A DNA stretch of 64,000 nt from Nocardia beijingensis NBRC 16342. Its GTDB lineage: Bacteria; Actinomycetota; Actinomycetes; Mycobacteriales; Mycobacteriaceae. Shown one piece after another: positions 57,186 to 64,000 of this stretch. The notes beneath the pieces were generated by a model that ran no database searches, had not been told where the DNA came from, and saw only the letters and a list, made by a program, of their open reading frames with translations. The DNA lies in NCBI RefSeq assembly GCF_001612785.1, contig NZ_BDBC01000053.1, positions 1 to 64,000 of the forward strand, read 5' to 3'. Made by a program: the position numbers and the translations under genes. Position 1 is the first letter of the stretch. The number at the start of each line of letters is the position of its first letter.

Positions 57186-60134
57186 ATGCCTACCATCACC
57201 TCTCTGTCCCCGACATCGGGACCGACCACCGGCGGTACGAGCGTCACGATCACGGGCACCGGATTCGGCGGCCCGACCACCGTACGATTCGGCAGTACCG
57301 CAACCACGTTCACGCTCGACTCCGCGACCCAGATCACCGCCGTCGCACCCGCCGGGTCGGTCGGCACCGTACAGGTCACCGTCTCCAACTCGAGCGGAAC
57401 CAGCAACGGGGTCGCCTACACCTACGTCGCGGTTCCAGCGTTGAACAGCATCACGCCCAATCAGGGCTCCACGGCGGGCGGAACGACCGTCACGCTGAAC
57501 GGATCCGGCTTCACCGGCGCTACGGCGGTCACTTTCGGCAGCACGCCCGCGTCTTCGTTCACGGTCGTCTCCGACACGCAGATCACGGCCGTCACTCCGG
57601 CCGGAACAGGGATCGTCCCGGTCACCGTGACCGGTCCCGGCGGCACCAGCGGCGCGGTCCCTTACATCTATGTCGTGGTCCCCACGATCACGTCGATCTC
57701 GCCGACCTCAGGCCCCACCTCGGGCGGCAACAACGTCGTCATCACCGGCACCGGGTTCACCGGCCCGCTGACGGTGCGGTTCGGAAGCACCGCGACGGTG
57801 TTCACGATCAATTCCCCGACCCAGATCACGGCCGTCGCGCCCGCGGGGACCGGAACGGTGCAAGTCACCGTCACCGGCTCGGGTGGAACAAGCAACGGCG
57901 TCGCCTACACCTACGCCGCGGTGCCCGCTCTGACGAGCATCGCGCCCAGCTCCGGGCCGGTGACCGGTGGGACGACGGTCGTGCTCACAGGCACGAACCT
58001 GACCGGAGCCACCGCGGTGAACTTCGGTGGCACACCGGCGACCTCGTTCACCGTCAACTCCGCCACCCAGATCACCGCCGTCGCACCCGCCGGAACGGGC
58101 ACAGTGTCGGTCACCGTCACCACGCCGGGCGGAACCAGCAACGCCCTCGCTTACACCTACGTCGCGGCTCCCACCCTGACCGCGCTGGTTCCGAACTCCG
58201 GGCCGGCCGCGGGCGGAACGACGGTCATCCTCACCGGAACCAACCTGTCCGGAGCCACGGCGGTCACTTTCGGTGGCACACCGGCGGCTTCGTTCACGGT
58301 CAACTCCGCCACCCAGATCACCGCCGTCGCACCCGCGGGGACCGGAACGGTATCGGTCACCGTCACCACAGCGGGCGGAACCAGCAACGCCCTCGCTTAC
58401 ACCTACATCGCGGTTCCCACGCTCACCGCGCTGGTCCCGAACGTGGGTCCGGTGTCGGGCGGGACAACGGTCGTCATCACCGGAACCGGGCTGAACGGAG
58501 CCACAGCGGTCAACTTCGGCGCTACCCCGGCGACGTCGTTCACCGTCAACTCCGCCACCCAGATCACCGCCGTCGCACCCGCCGGAACGGGAACGGTGTC
58601 GGTCACCGTCACCACGCCGGGTGGAACGAGCAATGCCCTCGCTTACACCTACGTTTCGGTTCCCACGCTCACCGCAGTGGTGCCGAATGTCGGTCCGGTG
58701 GCCGGCGGAACAACGGTGGTGATCACCGGAACGAACCTGTCGGGAGCCACGGCGGTCACTTTCGGTGGCACACCGGCCACGTCGTTCACCGTCAATTCCG
58801 CCACCCAGATCACCGCCGTCGCACCGGCGGGAACCGGGACAGTATCGGTCACCGTCACCACACCGGGCGGAACCAGCAACGCCCTCGCTTACACCTACAT
58901 CGCGGTTCCCACGCTCACCGCGCTGGCCCCGAACGCGGGTGTGGCAGCGGGCGGGACGACGGTCGTCATCACCGGCACCGGATTGTCGACGGCTACCGCG
59001 GTCGCTTTCGGTGGCACACCGGCGACCTCGTTCACCGTGAACTCCGATACCCAGATCACCGCCGTCGCACCCGCCGGAACGGGAACGGTGTCGGTCACCG
59101 TCACCACAGCGGGCGGAACCAGCAACGGCGTGGCCTACACCTACATTCCGGTGCCCGCCCTCATCACGGCGGTCCCGAATGCCGGATCCGCGTCGGGCGG
59201 AACGACGGTCGTCCTCACGGGAACCGGATTGACCGGCACTACCGCGGTCACTTTCGGTGGCACACCGGCGACCTCGTTCACGGTCGACTCCGATACCCAG
59301 ATCACCGCCGTCGCACCCGCCGGAACCGGTACAGTGCAGGTCACCGCCACCACATCCGGCGGAACCAGCAACGGCCTCACCTACACCTACATCGCGGTTC
59401 CCACGCTGACGGCTGCTGTCCCGAATGTGGGCGTGGAGGCGGGCGGAACGATCGTCGTTCTCACCGGGACGGGGCTGACCGGCACCACAGCGGTCGACTT
59501 CGGCGCCACCCCGGCGACGTCGTTCACCGTCAACTCCGCCACCCAGATCACCGCCGTCGCACCCGCCGGAACCGGAACTGTGTCGGTCACCGCCACCACA
59601 CCAGGCGGAACCAGCAACGCCGTCGCCTACACCTACATTCCGCTCCCCACCCTCACCACGGTGCTGCCGAATGTGGGATTGGAAGCCGGTGGGACGATCG
59701 TCGTCCTGACCGGGACGGGGCTGTCCACCGCCACCGCGGTCGATTTCGGCGGCACACCGGCGACCTCGTTCACCGTCAACTCCGATACCCAGATCACCGC
59801 TGTCGCACCTGCCGGGACCGGCACCGTGCAGGTCACCGCCACCACCGCAGGAGGAACCAGCAACGGCGTCGCCTACACCTACCTCGGGGTTCCCACGTTG
59901 GTCACGGCGCTGCCGAACGTCGGGCCGATCGCGGGCGGAACCACGGTCGTCATCGCCGGAACGAACCTGCTCGGAGCCACTTCGGTGGACTTCGGCGGCA
60001 CACCGGCGGCGTCGTTCACCGTCGACTCGGCACTGCAGATCACGGCGGTGACGCCCCCCGGCACGGGCACCGTACAACTCACCGTCACCACAGCAGGAGG
60101 AACCAGTAATGGCCTTGCGTTCACCTACATCTGA
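57186..60134 (+). CDS. IPT/TIG-domain protein, 12 repeats
   Basis: A 982-residue protein composed of 12 consecutive TIG/IPT domains of about 82 residues (starts at MPTITSLSP, VPALNSITP, VPTITSISP, VPALTSIAP, APTLTALVP ... VPTLVTALP). No signal peptide, anchor or other domain is present. Repeats 4-12 are more alike (each with ATSFTVNSATQITAVAPAGT) than 1-3, which match the 3-repeat protein, so the long form grew by amplification of one unit. ATG at 57186 with AAGGAGG upstream. It could be a cytoplasmic scaffold, a fibre released by lysis through the holin-like cassette, or a T7SS-exported adhesin; none is proven. Confidence 0.85.
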   Translation: MPTITSLSPTSGPTTGGTSVTITGTGFGGPTTVRFGSTATTFTLDSATQITAVAPAGSVGTVQVTVSNSSGTSNGVAYTYVAVPALNSITPNQGSTAGGTTVTLNGSGFTGATAVTFGSTPASSFTVVSDTQITAVTPAGTGIVPVTVTGPGGTSGAVPYIYVVVPTITSISPTSGPTSGGNNVVITGTGFTGPLTVRFGSTATVFTINSPTQITAVAPAGTGTVQVTVTGSGGTSNGVAYTYAAVPALTSIAPSSGPVTGGTTVVLTGTNLTGATAVNFGGTPATSFTVNSATQITAVAPAGTGTVSVTVTTPGGTSNALAYTYVAAPTLTALVPNSGPAAGGTTVILTGTNLSGATAVTFGGTPAASFTVNSATQITAVAPAGTGTVSVTVTTAGGTSNALAYTYIAVPTLTALVPNVGPVSGGTTVVITGTGLNGATAVNFGATPATSFTVNSATQITAVAPAGTGTVSVTVTTPGGTSNALAYTYVSVPTLTAVVPNVGPVAGGTTVVITGTNLSGATAVTFGGTPATSFTVNSATQITAVAPAGTGTVSVTVTTPGGTSNALAYTYIAVPTLTALAPNAGVAAGGTTVVITGTGLSTATAVAFGGTPATSFTVNSDTQITAVAPAGTGTVSVTVTTAGGTSNGVAYTYIPVPALITAVPNAGSASGGTTVVLTGTGLTGTTAVTFGGTPATSFTVDSDTQITAVAPAGTGTVQVTATTSGGTSNGLTYTYIAVPTLTAAVPNVGVEAGGTIVVLTGTGLTGTTAVDFGATPATSFTVNSATQITAVAPAGTGTVSVTATTPGGTSNAVAYTYIPLPTLTTVLPNVGLEAGGTIVVLTGTGLSTATAVDFGGTPATSFTVNSDTQITAVAPAGTGTVQVTATTAGGTSNGVAYTYLGVPTLVTALPNVGPIAGGTTVVIAGTNLLGATSVDFGGTPAASFTVDSALQITAVTPPGTGTVQLTVTTAGGTSNGLAFTYI
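57189..60131 (+). repeat. 246-bp tandem repeat array (12 units) inside the TIG gene
   Basis: The TIG repeats are conserved at the DNA level with a 246-base period, visible as regularly spaced blocks such as CAGATCACCGCCGTCGCACC at successive units. The middle units are most alike, indicating recent unequal crossing-over and probable length variation between strains. Confidence 0.8.
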
Positions 60135-60147
60135 CGGCTGAAGCGGC

Positions 60148-60181
60148 TGGGCCGTCGGCACGCTCTTGCCGGCGGCCCAGT
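60148..60181. terminator. Terminator hairpin after TIG2
   Basis: CTGGGCCGTCGGCA (60148-60161), six-base loop, TGCCGGCGGCCCAG (60168-60181): 13 of 14 pairs, followed by TTTCG. It begins 14 bases after the stop. Confidence 0.75.
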
Positions 60182-60255
60182 TTCGTCGCGGTTGAGCGAA
60201 TACGACACGAGTCTCCGTCACCGTTGACGGAGGCTGCAGGGGTAAGGGGGTTTCG

Positions 60256-61254
60256 TTGGCGACCGTACTCAAGATGCTGCTGGCGGAGCGGCATCTCAAA
60301 AGTCATCACGATTTTCTGGCCGCGTACGACCGGTGCGCGGCGCGGCTCGATCCGCCCATCCCGCCTGGGCACGGGCCGGCGAAGGCGCAGTACTACCAGT
60401 GGTTGTCCGGGCGCATGATCGGACTGCCGCGCGACTATCACTGCCGGGTGCTGGAACGGATGTTCCCGGGCTGGACCGTCGAGGGACTGTTTCAAATGGC
60501 CAATTCCATACCCGTCGACCGTTCGCAGGAGATGGGGTTCGTCGGCGTCGACGCCTCGCTGGAGGCATTCCTCGGGGCGGAGGCGACCACCGACGGAACG
60601 ACGCTGGTCTACCCGGCGTTCGAACTGGCGCAGTCGTCGGTGGAAGCGCTCCGAGCGGCCGGGATCAGCCGACAGCGGGTGTTCCAGAAGCAAGGCGCGC
60701 TCGGCAACCGGAATGCCGACGTCCCGTCGGTGGTGGCGGAGAACGATCTTCGCGGATTGCTGTATGTGCTGTCCTTCCTGCAGCGACACACCAGCATTCC
60801 GATCGACGTTCGCAGCGACCGCGATATCCGCGCACACCGCGACCGCCCGTACATCAGCTTCGGGCTCATCGGCAACGATTGCTTGCAGCTGTATCTGGAC
60901 ACGGCGCAGCGTCCGCTGTTCACCCTGCGGGAAGGCACCGCCGACGGCTCCCCTGCCGTGCGGCTATGGCTGTCGGACGGAAGCGGGTACGACTCCGGCG
61001 ACGACCGCAATATCGGCGTCGTCGCCCGCGTGCGTCCCAGTCCGCAGCGACATCCCGGCCGCTATTGGATGTACTGCGGCGGTTTGGGTCCACGTGGCAC
61101 CGCTGGAGCGGGGTGGTACCTCGCCCACGCGTGGGGCGCGTTGCAACAGCGTGCCGGCGATCGCGACTTCGTCGCTGTCATCGGCGTCGACGAGTACTCC
61201 GATCACACGGTCAGTCTGGAGCATCTGCTGATCGGGCCGTCGGTCGGTGACTGA
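60256..61254 (+). CDS. Putative regulator with N-terminal HTH-like region
   Basis: A 332-residue cytoplasmic protein. The start (VLKMLLAERHLKSHHDFLAAYDRCAARLD, then AKAQYYQWLSGRMIGLPRDYHCRVLERMFP) looks like an actinobacterial XRE-type HTH segment. A middle part has FVGVDASLEAFLGAEATTDGTTLVYP, and the C-terminal half (LQRHTSIPIDVRSDRDI ... MYCGGLGPRGTAGAGWYLAHAW) may be a ligand-sensing domain. The TTG at 60256 follows AAGGGGG. It lies directly downstream of the TIG gene and may regulate the TIG units; this is inference. Confidence 0.68.
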   Translation: MATVLKMLLAERHLKSHHDFLAAYDRCAARLDPPIPPGHGPAKAQYYQWLSGRMIGLPRDYHCRVLERMFPGWTVEGLFQMANSIPVDRSQEMGFVGVDASLEAFLGAEATTDGTTLVYPAFELAQSSVEALRAAGISRQRVFQKQGALGNRNADVPSVVAENDLRGLLYVLSFLQRHTSIPIDVRSDRDIRAHRDRPYISFGLIGNDCLQLYLDTAQRPLFTLREGTADGSPAVRLWLSDGSGYDSGDDRNIGVVARVRPSPQRHPGRYWMYCGGLGPRGTAGAGWYLAHAWGALQQRAGDRDFVAVIGVDEYSDHTVSLEHLLIGPSVGD

Positions 61255-61272
61255 CGGTGCGGCGACCACGCC

Positions 61273-63060
61273 TCAGTACTCGGGTGGCAGCGCCGCCAGC
61301 ATGTCGCGGGTCACCGCGACGGCGTTGTCGGAGCTGCCGCCCTTGACCAGGAGCGTCGCGAAGGCGAGATCGCCTCGGAAGCCGACGAACCAGGAGTGCG
61401 ATCCGCCGTCCACTTCGGCTTCGCCGGTCTTGCCGTAGACCTCGCCCTGATCGGCGATCCGCTCGGCTGTACCGCCGACCACCACCTGGCGCATCATGGT
61501 GCGCAGTCCCTCGATGACATCGGGGGCCGGCGCCGGGCGGTCGCCATCGATCCGGGTGGGCCGCCCGGCGATCAGGTACGGCACGGGCGCCGAGCCGTGC
61601 GCGATGGTCGCCGCCATGAGCGCCATGCCGAACGGGCTGACCACCACTTTGCCCTGGCCGATCCCGTCCTCGGTGCGCTGGATCAGGTCGTCGGAGGCGG
61701 GCACCGAGCCGGAAGTCGTCGGCAGCCCCACCACCGAATAGGTGGGCCCGACACCGAGCTTCGCGGCGGCCTCGCGCAACGCGGGACCGGGCAGTGCACT
61801 GGCGAGTTTGGCGAACGAAGTGTTGCAGGACCGCTCGTAGGCCGTGGACATCGGCACATTGCCGACGGTGAACAGGTTGTAGTTGGGGATCGTTCGCTCC
61901 CCGATCACGATCCGGCTCGGGCACGGCAGCACCGTGTCCGGGGTCGCGAGGCCGTTCGACATGGCCGCGGCGGCGGTCACCGTCTTGAACACCGAGCCGG
62001 GCGGATACTGGCCGATCGTGGCGAGTGGGCCGTCCCGATCGGCGGCCTTGTTCTGCGCGACGGCCAGAATCGCACCGGTGGACGGGCGCAGCACCACCAT
62101 CATGGTCTGCTCGGCACGCGGCTGCACGGCGCGCTGGGCGGCGTTCTGCACAGTGCGGTCGATGCTGAGCGAGAACGACGGCGCCGGCTGCGAGGGCACC
62201 TCCATCAGGACGTCGGTGTCGGCGCCGTTGGCGTTCAGAGTGACCACGCTCCACCCGGCCTTGCCGTCCACTTCCGCGATCACCGTCTTGCGCACCTGGG
62301 CCAGCAGGTCGGGCGCGAACTCCCGATCGGTGGCGACCAGATCCCATTGCTGCGTCAGTGTGACGCCGGGCAGACCGATCAGATCGGTGGTCACCTCGGC
62401 GGATTCGAGGTCGTTGAGCAGCGCGACCGTGTAGGGACCGTGCGCGGCCTCGGCCGCGTCCAGGATCGACTGGGGCGTCAGCGACTTGTCGAAGCGGTAC
62501 AGCGCGGCGGACAGGGCGGTGGCCACGCTTTTCGGATCGGCGGCGTCGGCCGCGACGAACGCGACCCTGGACACCTTGCCCGGCACCATGACGTCGCTGC
62601 CGGACTGCTCGTTCACCCGCGCCCGCGGCGGTGGATCGGATCGCAACGCCATGGTCTGGGTGTCGCCGAGTTTGGGATGGATGTCGGAGGAGGTCCAGCG
62701 GACCATCCAGCGCCCGTTGCTGCGGCCCATCTGCAGTTGGCCCGAGTACTTCCAGGTCCGGTTCTTGGGCAGCCGCCACTCGTAGGTGTAGTCGACGGTG
62801 GCGGTGTCACCGGTCACGCGCGCCGCGCCGGTGCGCGCCGTGAGCTGTTCGGCCTGGAGCTGATCCCACGCGGAACGCAGGGCGCTGCTCGCCTTCTCGG
62901 GCAGGTTCGTGAGGTCGGCGGCGGCGCTCACCCGGTGCTCGGCGAACGCTTTGACGAACGCGTCCGCGACGGGGACCGGCCCCTGCGGCTTGCTCGCACA
63001 ACCGGCGGCGGCCACCGTGACGGCCGCGACGGCGAGCGAGAGGAGCATCCGAGTCCACAT
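61273..63060 (-). CDS. Class B penicillin-binding lipoprotein (transpeptidase with MecA-like N-domain)
   Basis: A 595-residue exported lipoprotein (AVTVAAAGCASKP). An NTF2/MecA-like N-domain (DAFVKAFAEHRVSAAADLTNLP, YTYEWRLPKNRTW) precedes a dimerisation region and the transpeptidase domain, with all three active-site motifs: GSVFK (SxxK), SCN in YERSCNTSFAKL (SxN) and YGKTGEAEVDGGSHSWFVGF (KTG). It cross-links peptidoglycan outside the membrane. It corresponds to Rv2864c and marks the return to core genes. Confidence 0.93.
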   Translation of the reverse strand: MWTRMLLSLAVAAVTVAAAGCASKPQGPVPVADAFVKAFAEHRVSAAADLTNLPEKASSALRSAWDQLQAEQLTARTGAARVTGDTATVDYTYEWRLPKNRTWKYSGQLQMGRSNGRWMVRWTSSDIHPKLGDTQTMALRSDPPPRARVNEQSGSDVMVPGKVSRVAFVAADAADPKSVATALSAALYRFDKSLTPQSILDAAEAAHGPYTVALLNDLESAEVTTDLIGLPGVTLTQQWDLVATDREFAPDLLAQVRKTVIAEVDGKAGWSVVTLNANGADTDVLMEVPSQPAPSFSLSIDRTVQNAAQRAVQPRAEQTMMVVLRPSTGAILAVAQNKAADRDGPLATIGQYPPGSVFKTVTAAAAMSNGLATPDTVLPCPSRIVIGERTIPNYNLFTVGNVPMSTAYERSCNTSFAKLASALPGPALREAAAKLGVGPTYSVVGLPTTSGSVPASDDLIQRTEDGIGQGKVVVSPFGMALMAATIAHGSAPVPYLIAGRPTRIDGDRPAPAPDVIEGLRTMMRQVVVGGTAERIADQGEVYGKTGEAEVDGGSHSWFVGFRGDLAFATLLVKGGSSDNAVAVTRDMLAALPPEY

Positions 63061-63134
63061 CGGGACCGATGGTAGTAGTCACTGCCGGGCAAACGCCTGC
63101 GGCACTCCGGGATTCGCCGCGCGGACGGCCGCGC

Positions 63135-63998
63135 TCAGTCGACCAAGACGGTGGCGAAGGTCGCGATCTGCCGGAATCCGACCCGGCTGTAGGCGCGGCG
63201 AGCGATCGCGTTGTAGTCGTTCACATACAGGCTCGCCGTGCGGCCCGAGGCGATCACGGCGTTCGCGACAGCCGCGGTGCCCGCGGTGCCGTATCCCCTC
63301 CCCCGGTGCTCCGGGTGCACCCAGACGCCTTGGATCTGACCTGTGCGCCGCGACAGCGAACCGACCTCAGCTTTGAAGACCACTTCCCCGTCCTCGAAAC
63401 GAGCCCAGGCACGGCCGGATTCGATCAAGCTCTGGATGCGGCGGCGGTAGCCGCGGCCGCCGTCCCCCGCGCGCGGATCGACGCCGACCTCCTCGATGAA
63501 CATGGCGATCGCGGCCGAGAGGTAGCGGTCGAGTTCGTCGCGACGCACCCGGCGGACCTCCGCGTCCGGCGTGGCCAGCGGCGGCTGGGCCAGCGCCAGC
63601 AGCGGCTGTTCCCCGCGCAACTCGCGCTCCGGACCCCAATGACCGGCCAGCATCTCCCACAGCGGCAACGTCAGTTCCCTGCGCCCCACCACCGAGGAAC
63701 AGACCCGGGGCCAGCGGACGGCGCGATCGGCGAAAGCGCGCAACGCGTCACGATCCCCCAGCAACGGCACCAGGTTCGCCCCCGAGAAACACAGCGACTC
63801 CGCCGGGCCGCCCCTGCTCCACAGCTCCCCTTGGCCGCACCGGTTGTCCAGGCCGAACTCCTGCAAGCGGGCCGCGACCATGCATGAGGCCACCGGATCG
63901 GCATCCAGCACACGCAGCACCTGAGCAAGATCCCGATTAGCGAGCTGCCGCGCAGGGGCGTATTTGGCCCGACGCGCCGGCTCCAGCAGACTCCGCAC
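63135..63998 (-). CDS. GNAT acetyltransferase with DUF4081-like N-domain
   Basis: At least 287 residues. The N-terminal part (LRVLDADPVASCMVAARLQEFGLDN, SLCFSGANLVPLLGD) resembles DUF4081, and the C-terminal GNAT domain has the acetyl-CoA loop QIQGVWVHPEHRGRGYGTAGTAAVANAVIA and YVNDYNAIARRAYSRVGFRQ. It resembles Rv2867c. A GTG at 63998 is the last possible start in the window; a longer N-terminus may lie beyond the edge. Confidence 0.88.
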   Translation of the reverse strand: MRSLLEPARRAKYAPARQLANRDLAQVLRVLDADPVASCMVAARLQEFGLDNRCGQGELWSRGGPAESLCFSGANLVPLLGDRDALRAFADRAVRWPRVCSSVVGRRELTLPLWEMLAGHWGPERELRGEQPLLALAQPPLATPDAEVRRVRRDELDRYLSAAIAMFIEEVGVDPRAGDGGRGYRRRIQSLIESGRAWARFEDGEVVFKAEVGSLSRRTGQIQGVWVHPEHRGRGYGTAGTAAVANAVIASGRTASLYVNDYNAIARRAYSRVGFRQIATFATVLVD

Positions 63999-64000
63999 GG

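Noticed and set aside
57104..60109. A 1001-residue plus-strand frame overlapping TIG2, rich in His/Arg/Gly
   Set aside because: It is the shifted frame of the repeat array. The TIG frame has recognisable domains and an AAGGAGG ribosome site.
57461..60124. A ladder of ~76-residue open frames on the minus strand across the TIG2 gene, every 246 bases
   Set aside because: They are the antisense of the 246-bp repeat array. Their regular spacing and near identity follow from the repeat, not from genes.
54244..60134. A complete prophage
   Set aside because: Apart from the holin-like cassette and the TIG proteins there is no integrase, terminase, capsid, portal or endolysin, so only a domesticated or partial origin can be suggested.
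1..64000. tRNA or rRNA genes
   Set aside because: No cloverleaf-like sequence with TTCGA-type T-loop and CCA-proximal stem, and no rRNA signature, was seen on reading; a dedicated scan was not possible.

Overview
The window is high-GC actinobacterial chromosome, most likely from Nocardia or a close mycolate-containing relative. The evidence is third-position G/C coding bias throughout, DUF3558-type lipoproteins, EspG/WXG-type (type VII secretion, T7SS) genes, XRE+DUF397 pairs, a PknK-type kinase, and a core gene order that I recognise from the Mycobacterium tuberculosis region Rv2846c-Rv2868c (from memory, not searched).

Region 1 (1-21.4 kb) is mostly conserved core. It holds an F420/PPOX-type oxidoreductase, an EfpA-like efflux pump, siroheme/B12 synthesis genes (cysG-type fusion, cobE-like, cobB, cobO, a chelatase ChlI/D fusion, cobQ), a GNAT enzyme, mqo, two alpha/beta-hydrolase-fold proteins, a VapBC-type pair and map. 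A nucleoside deaminase, two tandem DoxX-like proteins and a kinase-fold/unknown pair lie within it.

Region 2 (21.4-35.7 kb) carries membrane proteins, the first of three DUF4254-like paralogues, an amidohydrolase and a signalling group (PknK-like kinase-ATPase, PAS-GGDEF, PAS-ANTAR, DUF5753 regulator) around a terpene synthase. An APC permease, an HExxH protein and the second DUF4254-like gene follow.

Region 3 (35.7-47 kb) is rearranged accessory DNA: a phosphotransferase with broken copies in both orientations, an IS5-family element sitting between two CTAG sites that also form the stop codons of its neighbours, an SDR/HxlR divergent pair with an operator, tandem repeats, a MerR-sliding-clamp fusion, a TIGR03118-like lipoprotein with an apparent IdeR/DtxR iron box, a nitrobindin-like gene, the third DUF4254-like gene and an XRE-DUF397 pair.

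Region 4 (47-53.2 kb) is a type VII secretion satellite cluster without export machinery: lipoproteins, WXG/PPE-like proteins and EspG, mostly translationally coupled.

Region 5 (54.2-60.2 kb) is the most unusual part. A 3-repeat and a 12-repeat IPT/TIG protein, both without signal peptides, flank a coupled cassette of three small membrane (holin-like) proteins. Three transcription units share a near-identical 19-bp upstream element containing a duplicated AAAACGGA. Region 6 (60.2-64 kb) holds a putative regulator and then returns to core genes: a class B penicillin-binding lipoprotein and an Rv2867c-like GNAT protein. Thus about 40 kb of accessory DNA appears to be inserted between map and the penicillin-binding protein gene.
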